This document shows, in pieces, positions 1-10,441 of a DNA stretch of 64,000 bases. Position 1 is the first letter of the stretch, and the number at the start of each line of letters is the position of its first letter. The stretch covers positions 35,781 to 99,780 of the forward strand of contig JANBRJ010000062.1 of NCBI GenBank assembly GCA_027577595.1. Direction: 5' to 3'. The translations under genes were made by a program, and so were the position numbers. Source of the DNA: Coemansia sp. RSA 487 (lineage: Eukaryota > Kickxellomycota > Kickxellomycetes > Kickxellales > Kickxellaceae). Under the pieces are notes generated by a model. That model ran no database searches and had not been told where the DNA came from. It saw only the letters and a program-made list of their open reading frames with translations.

Positions 1-2544
1 ACGATCCCTGCAGGTTATTCTTTCCGAGCAACGCGCGTGCTGCAGATGGCGATAGCAGCACGCGGTACCGGTGGATGAACTCTGGGATCGGGAGACGCGA
101 CGGGTAGCCTGCGCAGCTGATTCGGATGGTCTCCAAGACTCCGCAGGCGCGTAGCTGCGAAAGCACCATAGGCGCGTCGAAGCGCCACGCAGCCTTGGCA
201 TCGTTGGGCTTGATGCAGCGGATGTAGTGCGACTCGGTGACCTCGATCGTCTCCATAAGGCTCGCCAGCGAGTGCTTGAACACAGTGCCCAGCGTCGGCT
301 TGCGCGGAGCGCGCACACTGAGCCGCGAGCCGCCGGCAGCAGCGCCCGATGACGACGGCTGGCCGCTAGAGGCAGACTCGGTCGACGCTGCCGACAACAC
401 GTCAGCCAGGAATGCATCGCCGGATGCGCGCAGCACGTTCTGGATCTCATCAGGCACAGTGTCTTTGTTCTTTTCGATGAAGCCAACCGCTTCGTACGAC
501 ACGTCGTGCGCGTAGTGGCGGATAGTGAACGAGTCGGCACCGAAGCGCGGACGCCGGAAGAACTCGGCGGGGGTCTTTGGTGCTGGGCGCGGCGTTGCAG
601 CAAACTGCTTGATCAGCTTCTCGGTGAATGTTGCGTCGGATCCTTGCTGCAGCCTGCTCTCCTCATCCAACAACGCAAGCACGCCAAGCCGGCCCTCGAT
701 CAAGTCAATGCAGGGCTGGTTGTCCTGGAAATCAACAAACGTCCAGTTCTGCAGCTGCTCGCGCTGGTACTCCTCTTGCTCCAGCTTGAACACGTGGCGG
801 TTAAAGTTCTGCTGCAGCTTCTCGTTTGCGTAGTTGATGCAGAACTGCTCAAACGAGTTGTGCTCAAAGTGCTCGAACCCGTAGATATCAAGCACGCCAA
901 TGAACGACGCCGGCGGGGTGCCGCCATTGCCGCCCGTAAGCGCCTCATTCAGCGTGCGCACAATCCAGTCAAACAGATGCGCATAGACGAACTTTGCCAC
1001 GCTGTCGCGCACAACCAGCGCTTGCGCACGCCCTATCGCGCTGACAATTTTTTCGCTACGCGTGACGATCTGCTTCTTGGTCAGCCATTTGCGGAACAGT
1101 GCGCCGTCAATCTGCAGCAGCTCAACCACGCGCGCGCACGCGTCGTCGGACTCGCCAATTGTTGCGCCGGAGCGCTCCGAGGCGCCGCCGATCTCGATGT
1201 TGCCGACATGCAGAAGCGCCGCAAGCAGCGAGTGGATGTGTGCCTGGCGCTGGCGGTCGACGCCAATGACGTCCAGCGCCGCCGCCGTGTTGGCAAACTC
1301 CACAGCATCGTCGACGCCTGCGATGATCCCGTTGCCGCCCTGCGACGTGTAGTGGAAGCTCTCCCACGAGCGCCCCGTCAAGCCGAGCCGCTCGCGGTCT
1401 GCGTCGGGAGCCGCCGCCAGGAGCTGGTAGAACACGTGGTAGTTGCGCTCGGTCGGTGGCTGGTACACGAGCCGCGACCGCTCCAGCAGGTACGTGCGGA
1501 TGAAGGCCGCCTCGATCGCGTGCCGCTCGTTGAATCTGATCTCGAGGAATTTTCCGAAGCGCGAAGAGTTGTCGTTGCGTGTGGTTTTGGCGTTACCAAA
1601 CGCCTCAAGCACCGGATTCGTGGCAAGGATCTGCTCCTCGACGTGGCTCATGCCGCTGTCATCCTTTGCGGCCGGCGCAGAGTCGTCGTGTGCCGCGGCA
1701 AAGTAGCGCATAATGTACTTTGCGCTCATCGTTTTGCCGGCACCAGACTCGCCGGACACAATGATCGTTTGGTTCTTCTTGTCGCGGACCATGCCCTGGA
1801 ACGCATCCTCGCTGATTGCAAACAGATGTGGCTCCAGCTCGCCACGCATACGTCCTGCGTACGCCTCCAGCGTGTCCTGCGAGTAGAGCGCCACTCTGTC
1901 GAACGGATTCAGCGCCACCAGAACTATCCCCGAGTACGTGTAGATGTTGTGCATCCCGTAGCGCACCTGCAAGTTGTGCAGCACTGCCGGCTCGTTCAGG
2001 TGGCTCAGGCTTGTCAGGTCGTCAATGCCCTCAAGCAGCGGTGGGTTGCACAGCGGCGGAAGCACCTTTTTCTTGGTCGCCAGATCGTCGAATGTGGCTT
2101 CGAACCTGTACTCCTGCGTGTCATTATCTCCGCTGGTGGACTCGCTGCTAGCTGCCTTGCGCTCAAACGTCATGTGCACCTTCTTTGCGGCTTCGTCAAC
2201 CGTCTTCTCGGTCAGTGTCGCTTGCACCCACGCGAGCTCATCATCGCTGAAAAACGCCTTTGTTCCCTAAAACCAAAAAGGTATAAAATGATCATTTTTT
2301 CTTTCGAAAACAGAGACGGTATCCTCCTTTTTTGTGTGTGCAGTTAGTATTGTTTTTTTGCTGTTGTTGTTGTTGTTGTTGTTAGGGATAGGTGGCTGTC
2401 GAGCACTATGTACAACGCTCTCACTATTTCAGACATATAAAAAAGGCAGACATTGTGTTGCTTTATCTTTTGTGCGTGCCATACCTTTGCGTATATTTTG
2501 AGCTCTGTGAGGACTGTCGAGTCACTGGTGGTTGCGCCCGCCAT
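1..2544 (-). CDS. Class V myosin heavy chain, motor domain (N-terminal part)
   Basis: Actin-based motor that in fungi carries vesicles and organelles along actin cables. Exon 1 (2544-2485) encodes about 20 residues ending IYAK. A 218-nt intron (2484-2267, GT..AG, branch-point-like TACTAAC read on the minus strand at 2349-2343) joins it in phase to exon 2 (2266 to the window edge), giving the class V start ...YAKGTKAFFSDDELAW. In frame are the P-loop GESGAGKT (near 1750), switch I NDNSSRFGKF (near 1560), the relay region FIGVLDIYGFEHFEHNSFEQ, and SHYIRCIKPN (near 229) with the converter start. I checked the frame at three of these sites. About 775 residues are visible; neck IQ motifs, coiled coil and cargo domain lie beyond the left edge. 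Class V rather than I or II is inferred from the N-terminus and the LSHLNEPAVLHNLQVRY segment. Confidence 0.93.
2267..2484 (-). other. Spliceosomal intron 1 of the myosin gene
   Basis: On the minus strand the donor is GTATGG after codon AAG and the acceptor is TTTTAG before GGA. A TACTAAC branch-point match lies about 76 nt before the acceptor. A (GTT)n microsatellite of about 8 units (2361-2385) sits inside. Removing it restores the class V N-terminus in frame. Confidence 0.85.
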
Positions 2545-3154
2545 TATAACCGTGTTCTCAGCTCTATCTAACTATGTAGAACAACGCAAGGTAAACAAAA
2601 CAAAACAAAACAAAAAAGTTAGTAATGATGCACCCATTCCGTTTCTTCATCTTTTTTGCTCATTTGTCCCGAGTAAGCTTTCTCCGTATGGTTCGAATTT
2701 AGCTGTACCTTTTAAATAAGAACGCCTTGGGCTAGTACCGTGTTATGTGAGTGTGTGTTTTTTCCACTCTCCTCTTCTGTCCTCGAATTCTATCGAGATG
2801 AAGAGAGTCAGATGCCGAGATTGTGTAAAAATGTATTGATGGAAGTTGAATAATGCGTTTATAGAAAATAAGAGTTCAATACAATCAATATAAATAGAAG
2901 AAAAAGGTATGCAGTGAACGATAGAAAGAAAGAAAGCTACAACGGAAGTATACCCAGAAGCCTTGCTCTCTGTGTAAATAGCAGCCACAGCTGGGGCACG
3001 ATGATGGCTTCTTTAGTCCCTAACAGTCCTCCCGCTTCATGCAATCTGACGCAAGTTTCCCACCAGCAATCAAAACACACGTGATTTGATTCCCGATCGT
3101 ATCAATCAATGGAGAGCTAAAAATGAACCTGTATTTACTGCTAAAGGCAAAACT
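2545..3154. other. Intergenic: myosin promoter and 3' region of the next gene
   Basis: About 610 bp without a credible gene. It holds the upstream region of the myosin and the region downstream of the coiled-coil gene, both on the minus strand. An open frame at 2743-2988 on the minus strand has no recognisable protein character. Confidence 0.5.
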
Positions 3155-4675
3155 CTAATACAGCAGGGGCGGGTCCAGCACCTTTCTAGGCGTATCGCCC
3201 TGACGCTTGATCTTCTCGAGCAGCCCGGCAACAAACCATACGACAACGGCCACCGGATGGCATGCGCTTGAATCGCCCGCAAACGCAGCCAGTTTGCTGA
3301 CAAGCGCCGCCTGCACAGTGGTTCGTCGCACCAAGAGAATGCCTTCCGCCGACACAAGCAGCCCTGCATTGCATGCCATCGTCTCCGTACTGATCAATTG
3401 CACAACGCGTTTGACTGCACTTTCCGCCACATATGGATTGCAGCTCGTCAAAAGACTTTTCCTCATTGTTTGCTGGTTTGCGTTCATTTGCGCACCGCGT
3501 GGCTTGTTGTACAAAGATGAAAACGTTGCCACAGTGCTGATAGGCAGCCGTAAAATCTCTTTATGTTCTTTGTTTTTGACGACCAAGTATGCGTCTGCGC
3601 CGAAGCCTTCCATCCCTTCGACGATATTCACGCTGTCGATGCTCGGGATGGCTATCTTTAGCGCTCCGCTTATACACGTGCGAAGCTGGCTAACCACAAA
3701 ATGTTTTACTTTGGAGTCCGAGCTGCCAGCCACAAGCAACGGTGCGTTTATGTTTTCAGGGAGGTATTCGCGAGGTATCCGTCGCTGTATCCGGAACTGC
3801 GTCTGTGGTGCTTCGCCAGAGCTGTCCATTGTTATTGTGAAAGGCAGTGGGCCAGCTGACGGTGGAGGAGGGGGTGGTGGAGGAAGAAGAGAGGGAGTAG
3901 AGCGGGATGATGCGGAGGCTGTTGGTGCTCGAGGAGCCCGCGGTGCTGTTGGAAGCTGCGGTGCTACTGGAATCTGTGGTGCTTGTGGCAATATTGGCAG
4001 CGACTTTGACGGCACAACGGGCAGTTTAATTCCAGAAGACAAGGCATTTGACACTCTAGAGTTTGGCACCCTGGAGTTTGGCACCCTGGAGTTTGGCACC
4101 CTGGAGTTTGGCACTCGAGCACTTGCAGCAGAAGATGCGCTATCCCTAGACGAGGCTGTGAATCTCCTTAGCACAGATTCACACGCAACAAAGGCCAAGC
4201 GAAACTCGACCTCGCGTCGCTTCAGCGCCTTTTCGAAGCGGGCATCCAAGGCCTTTAGGTCCTCCGAGGCCTGGATAACTTTAGTCTCTGCCCCTCTAAG
4301 CATCATCCTAGAAAAATCAGCCGACTGTTTAGCGTCCCTTACAGTTTTGCCTTTGACGGCGTTTATTAGCCTTCCGCTTCCATTGGGCTGGCTGGCTCGT
4401 TGTGTGTCGCGCTGTAGCGACTCAGTACTCCGCTGGTGTGAATCCCGGGCGCGTTGCCACTTGGTTTCCAGCGCTTCGCGTTCTTGCAAGTATTCGTATC
4501 GCTCCTCGGCCAAGTGCTTGCGCAGCTCAATGGCCAGCTGGATGTTGGCTTGCTCCTCCCTGCTCTCGGCGTATCGGAGCGCTTGGGTTAGTGCGGTTAG
4601 AACCGCTGCTTCTTCCTCTCCCTCCACGTCTCCATGCTGTATGCTGGTGGCGTCATTTTCAAACCGTTTTAGCAT
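3155..4675 (-). CDS. Hypothetical protein with coiled coil, VPNSR repeats and proline-rich linker
   Basis: Predicted 506 residues, function not recognised. I start at ATG 4675 (MLKRFENDATS). The open frame continues 33 codons upstream but only through a (TA)n tract and hydrophobic junk typical of a 5' leader. Residues about 15-170 are charged and helical, likely coiled coil. Next come four near-perfect RVPNS repeats from 15-nt DNA repeats at 4057-4114, then a Pro/Ala-rich linker with a run of eight prolines. The C-terminal 200 residues look folded (alternating alpha/beta, near AYLVVKNKEHKEILRLP, then helices with a hydrophobic segment AVVVWFVAGLLEKI). The layout suggests a scaffold or cytoskeletal adaptor, but that is only inference. 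Confidence 0.75.
   Translation of the reverse strand: MLKRFENDATSIQHGDVEGEEEAAVLTALTQALRYAESREEQANIQLAIELRKHLAEERYEYLQEREALETKWQRARDSHQRSTESLQRDTQRASQPNGSGRLINAVKGKTVRDAKQSADFSRMMLRGAETKVIQASEDLKALDARFEKALKRREVEFRLAFVACESVLRRFTASSRDSASSAASARVPNSRVPNSRVPNSRVPNSRVSNALSSGIKLPVVPSKSLPILPQAPQIPVAPQLPTAPRAPRAPTASASSRSTPSLLPPPPPPPPSAGPLPFTITMDSSGEAPQTQFRIQRRIPREYLPENINAPLLVAGSSDSKVKHFVVSQLRTCISGALKIAIPSIDSVNIVEGMEGFGADAYLVVKNKEHKEILRLPISTVATFSSLYNKPRGAQMNANQQTMRKSLLTSCNPYVAESAVKRVVQLISTETMACNAGLLVSAEGILLVRRTTVQAALVSKLAAFAGDSSACHPVAVVVWFVAGLLEKIKRQGDTPRKVLDPPLLY
4057..4114. repeat. 15-bp minisatellite inside the coding region
   Basis: About four tandem copies of a 15-nt unit (CTGGAGTTTGGCACC on the plus strand), encoding RVPNS repeats on the minus strand. 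The in-frame unit length means copy-number change would not shift the frame. Confidence 0.85.
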
Positions 4676-4701
4676 TTGGCATTTGAAAGAATAAGAAAAA
4701 A

Positions 4702-4722
4702 AATATATATATATATATATAA
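4702..4722. repeat. (TA)n microsatellite in a 5' leader
   Basis: About ten TA units just upstream of the chosen start of the coiled-coil gene. It argues that the longer upstream reading frame is not coding. Confidence 0.8.
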
Positions 4723-4853
4723 CAAGAAAGTACTGAGCTAAAAGAAAGAAATCAGACACTTTTCTTTTTGCCAAATAAGAGATCTTTCAGCTTGATTCGT
4801 TGTACAAAAAGTCTTTTAAATAAAGCAAAACCTTAAAAGTAAAAAAAAAAAAG

Positions 4854-5750
4854 TTAGAGCTTGCCAAACTCGTCAGCCAAAGAGACACAGCGCGCACGGC
4901 AAGCAAGGACACCGTTGGATACGCCTTCGGGGACTTTATCAGCAATCATTCGCTCGATGGCAGCATGCGTGGTGCCGTTAGGCGAGGTGACCTTTCTGCG
5001 CAGCGTCTCAACATCGTCGTCGCCAGTAAGCAGCATACGAGCCGCACCAAGCGCCGTCTGCGCCGCCAGCTTGCCGGCAACGGTGCGGTCAAGCCCCATT
5101 TCGACACCCGTCTTCTCCATGGCCTCGAGGATCAGGAAAAAGTACGCCGGTCCCGATCCGCTGATTGCAGTCACCGCGTCGATTCCGCTTTCCTTGTCGA
5201 CCCAAAAGTACTCCTTGGCAATGTTCTTGACCACATACTCTGTTTGCGCACGCTGTTCTTTGTTGACTGTGTCCTCGGCATACATGCCGGCGGCGCCCTC
5301 GCCAACCAGGGCCGGAGTGTTGGGCATCAGGCGGACGAATGGAACCGCATCGGACGGTCCAGCAGCTCCATCGGGGTGGATCCAGCGCGCAAAGTCCTTG
5401 ATCGCCACACCTGCCACGATGGAGATCACCAATGGCTTGTGTTTCAGTAGAGCAGGCGCCACGTCACGCACAACGGTGCCAACCACCTGCGGCTTAACTG
5501 CAAGCACAACAACGTCGACTGGGGACCCGGCTGATACCTTGGCTCCCTCGCCTGTTATTGCCGCCTTGTTATCTCCAAACACATCAACCCCGTACTTGCT
5601 GTTCAAGTACTCTCTCCTCTGGTCAAAGGGCTCGCTGACACGGATGTGTGACTGCGGATGCGACGTCTTCAGAAGGCCTGAAAGAATGGCCTCGCACATA
5701 TTGCCGCCGCCGATAAAAGTAATAGTGGGTACGCTTGAGGAAGAAGACAT
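4854..5750 (-). CDS. PRO3: Pyrroline-5-carboxylate reductase
   Basis: Last step of proline synthesis: reduces 1-pyrroline-5-carboxylate to proline with NAD(P)H, usually cytosolic in fungi. The 298-residue product is full length for the family and starts at ATG 5750. The N-terminal dinucleotide-binding motif TFIGGGNMCEAIL (residues about 10-22) is followed by the VVLAVKPQVVGTVV strand, the RLMPNTPALVGEGAAG signature (about residues 140-155), and the substrate/dimer region AISGSGPAYFFLILEAM then TSPNGTTHAAIERM. No intron is needed. Family members often read GGTT in the last motif; here it is NGTT. Confidence 0.96.
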   Translation of the reverse strand: MSSSSSVPTITFIGGGNMCEAILSGLLKTSHPQSHIRVSEPFDQRREYLNSKYGVDVFGDNKAAITGEGAKVSAGSPVDVVVLAVKPQVVGTVVRDVAPALLKHKPLVISIVAGVAIKDFARWIHPDGAAGPSDAVPFVRLMPNTPALVGEGAAGMYAEDTVNKEQRAQTEYVVKNIAKEYFWVDKESGIDAVTAISGSGPAYFFLILEAMEKTGVEMGLDRTVAGKLAAQTALGAARMLLTGDDDVETLRRKVTSPNGTTHAAIERMIADKVPEGVSNGVLACRARCVSLADEFGKL

Positions 5751-6073
5751 GGCTATATTCTACTTGGTCTAGAAAGGTGTTTATAGATAAGCTCTTGGCT
5801 GTAAAAGAAAAACAAAACAAGAAAGCAAATATAATGGAAATAAGAAGAGTAAAGAAAGAGTTCCAGATGGGGGAAAGGGAGAGGAGGAGAAAAAGGATTG
5901 CTTTTAGATAAGCCGCAGACGAGAAAAGCGTAAAGAAACGCTAGTCACAAAAAACTATTGCCTCATCAACCAGATCGCTATCAAAGAAGGAGGGCTTCAA
6001 CGTCATCGTGATGTAACAGAAGCCTTTTTGATTAACAAGCCTTTAGACTCCTCCCCTAGCCCTGCTCCCTGAT
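5751..6073. other. Intergenic, no gene seen
   Basis: About 320 bp: the promoter of the reductase gene and the 3' region of the next minus-strand gene. Purine-rich runs at 5800-5900 are the only notable texture. Confidence 0.5.
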
Positions 6074-7069
6074 TTAATCCGATCTACTGATCACCAGCAC
6101 AAGCGTATCATCCGAGCTTGATGCCCTTCGCTCTTCTCTCCGTTCATCGCGTTCCATGCGGCGGTTCATTCTATTTTCAAACCTCCTGCGAATACTATGG
6201 GTGCTGTGGTATTTAACCGGTGCTTTTTCATCAGTATCTAATACATCTAGCAGTACACGGATACCCCAAGACGCAAACTCTGCGCGATTATAGCATTCGA
6301 CCAATTCCATCGCTTTGCTTTGCACTTTGGATTTGATCATATCTCGAGCCATTCCTGCCACGCCTAGCGTGGCCAACGCGATGATCCAGTGGTCGGTGAT
6401 GCCTCGGGTTATAGATCCGGGTGACTTTTCCAGTTGCTCGTTCAGTTTGCGGATGAACTCCACCCACATGTCCTTGTTTATTGCGTTGGGCCGTCGTGCC
6501 AGCAAGTATAGGCCCTCGGGCATGGTGATGGTGAATCCGCTGGATATCGATCTGGGGTTGATTAGTGGGAGGCAGATGGATGAAGGCGGAGGTGCTGTTC
6601 CAGGTGGCGAGTATACTCCTTGATGTTGCTGTTGATGCTGATGCTGATGCTGATACTGATACTGATGCTGCTGCTGTGGTACTTCTGGCGATGAATACAC
6701 TCCATATTCTGGAGGCGCTCCTGAAGATGGTGGTGGGTATCCACCTCCTTGGTACTGCTGGAGCGGATAACTGGATGATGCTGGCAGGTATCCTCCTGAT
6801 GGCGGTGACGGATACTCTCCTCCGTGATGCGGCGGTGGTGGTCCCGAGGATGAGTACGAAGCAGGGGGGTGCAGCTGTTGCTGTTGTTCTGTGTAGCTGC
6901 CCCCTTGCAAGCCTCTTACGTCAATCGACTCGTGTCCATTGTTGATTCCTACGTGTTTAGAGGATCCGTTATGCATTGGTGCGATAGGATCTTCTTGCTG
7001 TGACGGTATGTCCGAGCCAGGGAGCGAGCCCTTTTTAGGAGAAGGAGGAGCATTACTGCGGTTGTCCAT
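6074..7069 (-). CDS. Hypothetical protein, Pro/Ser/Gln/His-rich N-half and a helical C-half
   Basis: 331 residues from ATG 7069. Residues 1-170 are low complexity with PPPSS, YSSSG and a YQ/HQ repeat that comes from trinucleotide repeats near 6625-6675. Residues about 175-290 look folded: FTITMPEGLYLLARRPNAIN, then helices around MWVEFIRKLNEQLEK and GITDHWIIALATLGVAGMARDMI. The C-terminus is very basic (RRRFENRMNRRMERDERREERR) and then acidic. Not recognised. The disordered, repeat-rich half and basic tail would suit a regulatory or RNA/membrane-binding protein, but nothing in the sequence decides this. Confidence 0.75.
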   Translation of the reverse strand: MDNRSNAPPSPKKGSLPGSDIPSQQEDPIAPMHNGSSKHVGINNGHESIDVRGLQGGSYTEQQQQLHPPASYSSSGPPPPHHGGEYPSPPSGGYLPASSSYPLQQYQGGGYPPPSSGAPPEYGVYSSPEVPQQQHQYQYQHQHQHQQQHQGVYSPPGTAPPPSSICLPLINPRSISSGFTITMPEGLYLLARRPNAINKDMWVEFIRKLNEQLEKSPGSITRGITDHWIIALATLGVAGMARDMIKSKVQSKAMELVECYNRAEFASWGIRVLLDVLDTDEKAPVKYHSTHSIRRRFENRMNRRMERDERREERRASSSDDTLVLVISRSD

Positions 7070-7391
7070 TATTACAAAAAAGAACTAGAAAAGGCGTATT
7101 TATATATGAAAATTAGAGGTATAGACAAAAAAAACTGGCAGCGTACAAAAGACGGAATGGAGAGAACGGAAAGAATGGAACAGGGATGGAACAAACAGAT
7201 AGGATGGAATGAAATGGAGGAGAGGGTGAGAAATGCACAGCTTGGTGATGGAAAGGGAATTTGTGGAACGCTTGGGCGTCTTTTATAAGGCAGGCATTTT
7301 GGAAAAATCAAGCACCAACTTTCGCTTTTTGAATTTTTTTTGCAAAGAAACCACATGCACTCTTCCTCCGCACCAATGGTCTAAAAGGGGT

Positions 7392-8579
7392 CTACTTTTC
7401 AACAGGCAAGCAGCCCACAGTCTCGCTTGCTTCTATTGTTGCCGGTCCTTGCAGAGTCTGCTGCTCCCCCGTATTGCGGCGCATTTTGAGCGCAGCAGCC
7501 CACCGCGGGTACGCCCTGTCTCGCCAGTAATGGAACAGAACCATGACAACCCAAATGATGGCGACGATGTCAACCACCAGAAGACAGACGATAGCGATGT
7601 AGCCGCCAAAGTAGCGTGCCTCAAAGAACGGATACACGTAGAAGCCATACACGGCCACCATAAAGTACGTCAGCCCCAGGTACAGCGTCATAAACGTCAG
7701 CAGAACCGACAGGTGCGTCAGTGCATAGGGGATCCGCGACAGCGCCAGCACCTCCACCGCCATCAGCACGCTGTTGACGGCATGCATGCTAACGCCCATC
7801 CACACATCCGCTAGCACAGCAAACCCGCCGCTTGTTGGATACAGCAGTGCCCAGTACACAATGGTCACCAACGGCGCAAAGCACGTAAACGACTCATACA
7901 GGATCCACTGTGCTGCCAGCGCCGCTTGGTGCGCCGTGCTTCTCTGCGCCACACCGGTCCTCCGCTCATACTCCATATGGTCCTCAGCCATGGTCTTGCT
8001 TCTCGAGGCGTCGACGTAGATGATGCTGCTAGCTCGGCTGCTTACTTCGACGATTTCGTTTGCGTTGTCAATGGCATCGATTTCCACTCCATCGATCTCT
8101 TCTCCAGCCATCGCATCAATCTCTTCTTCCATTTCATCAACCGCCTCCACTCGGCCTTTTTCGCCCTCCCTCACAGGCTCCGCTGCCACAGCAGCTGATG
8201 TAGCAACAAGCTCGGTTTCGCCTTCCTGCAGCCTATTCATCCGCAGCCGCTGCCGCCAAGACGCCGGTATCCTGGGCACCAGCAACGCAACCGCTGTGTT
8301 ATACGCCGCCACCCCGAAATACATAGTGATCCCAACATACGTCAGCGTTGTAAAGTACGCCGCCCAGTTCCACCCAGCTCCATGTACCACGTTGATCGCC
8401 AAGTTTGTCACAAGCACACCAAGACAGTAAGCAAAGATAACCGTCCGCGCTGCACATACCAATGGCTGTGGAACAAACCACGATGTCGTGAATAGACTGT
8501 CGTCTTGGAGAACCGGTGTATGGAACAGAAAGCAGTGTGTTTGTTGTTTTGCCCACCCGTATACTCGGCGGACAACCAT
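7392..8579 (-). CDS. Multi-pass membrane protein, possibly FAR-17a/AIG1- or rolling-stone-like
   Basis: 395 residues from ATG 8579. About seven to eight hydrophobic segments are visible: two before residue 100 (around VIFAYCLGVLVTNLAINVV and the following FTTLTYVGITMYFGVAAY), an acidic cytosolic loop at about 110-210, then segments around FAPLVTIVYWALLYP, MHAVNSVLMAVEVLAL, LLTFMTLYLGLTYFMVAVYG and the pair near the end. The histidine-containing segment MHAVNSVLMAVE, between two loops, is reminiscent of FAR-17a/AIG1 and rolling-stone families, where such histidines are conserved. The family call is tentative; that it is an integral membrane protein is clear. Short basic C-terminus. Confidence 0.8.
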   Translation of the reverse strand: MVVRRVYGWAKQQTHCFLFHTPVLQDDSLFTTSWFVPQPLVCAARTVIFAYCLGVLVTNLAINVVHGAGWNWAAYFTTLTYVGITMYFGVAAYNTAVALLVPRIPASWRQRLRMNRLQEGETELVATSAAVAAEPVREGEKGRVEAVDEMEEEIDAMAGEEIDGVEIDAIDNANEIVEVSSRASSIIYVDASRSKTMAEDHMEYERRTGVAQRSTAHQAALAAQWILYESFTCFAPLVTIVYWALLYPTSGGFAVLADVWMGVSMHAVNSVLMAVEVLALSRIPYALTHLSVLLTFMTLYLGLTYFMVAVYGFYVYPFFEARYFGGYIAIVCLLVVDIVAIIWVVMVLFHYWRDRAYPRWAAALKMRRNTGEQQTLQGPATIEASETVGCLPVEK

Positions 8580-9043
8580 TTTTTATTTTGAAAAAAGCAA
8601 AAGAATAGGGCCTTGAAATATATAAATAGTACAAAAGTATGAAAAAAGCGATAATACCGAGACCTTTTAAAGTAAAAGAAAAGAAGGAAATTAAAAAAGA
8701 TGCGGAAATACATTAATATGCTCCCATCAAGCACTATTTCAAAAAGACTCGGGGCCTTGTTTTACCTTTTAGGCTTTTGCTAAGCCGATCAATCCATATA
8801 CAATCGTAGATCAGTCTTTCTTAACTTGCCAAAAAAAAAGATCAAACATAGATACCCATACATCCATCACCTTGACTAAAGTTTCATTGGCAGATGCACT
8901 TTTCCCTCAAACAAAAAAAAAAACAAAAAGCCACTTGCCGTTTTTTAATATTATAAACGATCTTCTCTCTTCATACATAAAAAAGCGCCCCTTCTCCACC
9001 TTGTAGATAAAAAGGACTCGGCGACAGGTCACCCAAAGCAATA
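8580..9043. promoter_or_regulatory. Divergent intergenic region
   Basis: 464 bp between two genes transcribed away from each other, so both promoters must lie here. AT-rich with A-tracts (8833-8841, 8921-8932). No gene seen. Confidence 0.5.
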
Positions 9044-9811
9044 ATGGCAACAGTGATCCATGACAGCAAAGCACGGAAGCGTGTCCTGTGGGGAACAGTA
9101 GGGCTAGCCACAGTAGGCAGCGTAATCGGCCTCAATATGTCTATATTAAAGAACCTCCAGCCGATCCGCAGGCACACGCTAACTATGACCACCAACTGGG
9201 CAATATACGGCTTCTTCTTTTTCAGCGTACGTGAAGCGCTCCTGCACGAACAAAAGAAACGAAATGACTCAATGGATATCCGTTTCTCGCTCACTCGCGA
9301 TAGCGACGAGATGTTCAGCTCGTTGATAAGCGGTTCGTTGGCTGGCGGAACTATTTCGTTTATGTCGCGCAAAACCAAAAACGCCGCCCTTTCAGGCGCA
9401 CTGTTCTTTGGTTTGGCATCAGCCGCTGGCCAATACGTTTATACCAAGATCAACAGACGTCGTCAGGCTGTTATCTTGGAGAAAATGGCATTGCGGGAAG
9501 AAGGAAGAGAGGAAGGGGAAGGTAGACCAAAGCTCACTGATCTGCTTAGAGGCAAATTGAAAATCAAAGCTGAAGATCAGTCTGATTCGATGATTGCCAG
9601 ATTAAGACGCAAGATTGCGATTGATCCGATTTCGTTGCTTCCAGAATGGTTCCCAATGCGCCGTTTATCCTCTGATGAGTACCATCGCATGTTGCTTGAA
9701 CGCAAGCAGCTGGTTTTCGAAGAGCTCGAACAGCTGCGGTTGGCTATCGCTGACATGAAAAGGCGTGAGGAGTCTTTGCTTCAGCGGCTGAACGAAAAAA
9801 CAGCTCATTGA
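9044..9811 (+). CDS. Tim17/Tim22/Tim23-like mitochondrial membrane protein
   Basis: 255 residues from ATG 9044. Residues about 10-135 contain up to four hydrophobic, glycine-rich segments (GTVGLATVGSVIGLNMSIL; the WAIYGFFFF segment; LISGSLAGGTISFMS; ALSGALFFGLASAAGQYVY), the small-residue pattern of the Tim17 family. The third and fourth resemble the family core. The rest is soluble, charged and ends in a coiled coil (RKQLVFEELEQLRLAIADM). Probably inner mitochondrial membrane. It is not the canonical Tim17, Tim22 or Tim23, because the conserved start of those proteins is missing. Confidence 0.7.
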   Translation: MATVIHDSKARKRVLWGTVGLATVGSVIGLNMSILKNLQPIRRHTLTMTTNWAIYGFFFFSVREALLHEQKKRNDSMDIRFSLTRDSDEMFSSLISGSLAGGTISFMSRKTKNAALSGALFFGLASAAGQYVYTKINRRRQAVILEKMALREEGREEGEGRPKLTDLLRGKLKIKAEDQSDSMIARLRRKIAIDPISLLPEWFPMRRLSSDEYHRMLLERKQLVFEELEQLRLAIADMKRREESLLQRLNEKTAH

Positions 9812-10441
9812 GCTGCTTTTTCACAAGTAGAAAATAAAGGAAAATCGAATGACAAAAGGAACTTGTTTTCTATAATTAGATAATAGTTTCTCTCTGGTCA
9901 ATCCAATTATGTTACTCAAAAACACAAGGAAAGAGAGCGAGTTCAAAGATTTCACAAAGATCTTTTTGTATTTCTCGGACTAATTATTTTTAGACCCGTT
10001 GGTGGATCCAATTTGCGTACGTTAAATGTAATTGAGATACACAGAATCGAGCGGAAATTTCCCGATTTATGATGAGGATTTACCCAATTTATTTGTGAAC
10101 GACCCTTTTGTCCTTTTAAATGCCATTTCCATTTAGCCAATTGTATTGTTTGTTGAGTATTGGATTGAAATTTACAAACTGGTTTTTTCCGCTTCTTTTT
10201 AGAAACGAAAAAAAACGCTTGAAATTTTACTAGAAAGCACCGAAAGAGGGGAGGCGAAACACACGAAATGTTGTAAGAAATTCCAAATTATCTTTTATAA
10301 CAGCCGTCTGATGCCCGCCACTCTCGTACTTCTGAATTGTCCTTTCTGCTTATCCGTCACCAACAATTTCATACATTCCAAGACAAACATTTCCCAACTC
10401 CCCTCTCCTACTTCCTGCTGTTAGTTTTTATTTATAAAAAA
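9812..10441. other. Intergenic, no gene seen
   Basis: 630 bp: 3' region of the Tim17-like gene and promoter/leader of the secreted-protein gene. AT-rich. A minus-strand frame at 9952-10140 lacks protein-like features. Confidence 0.5.

Noticed and set aside
506-2347. 613-codon open frame on the plus strand
   Set aside because: Antisense shadow of the myosin motor, which reads in frame on the minus strand with all motor motifs.
3207-4694. 495-codon plus-strand frame
   Set aside because: Antisense of the coiled-coil gene; its Gly- and Ser-rich runs are mirror images of the proline and VPNSR repeats.
4861-5772. 303-codon plus-strand frame
   Set aside because: Antisense of pyrroline-5-carboxylate reductase.
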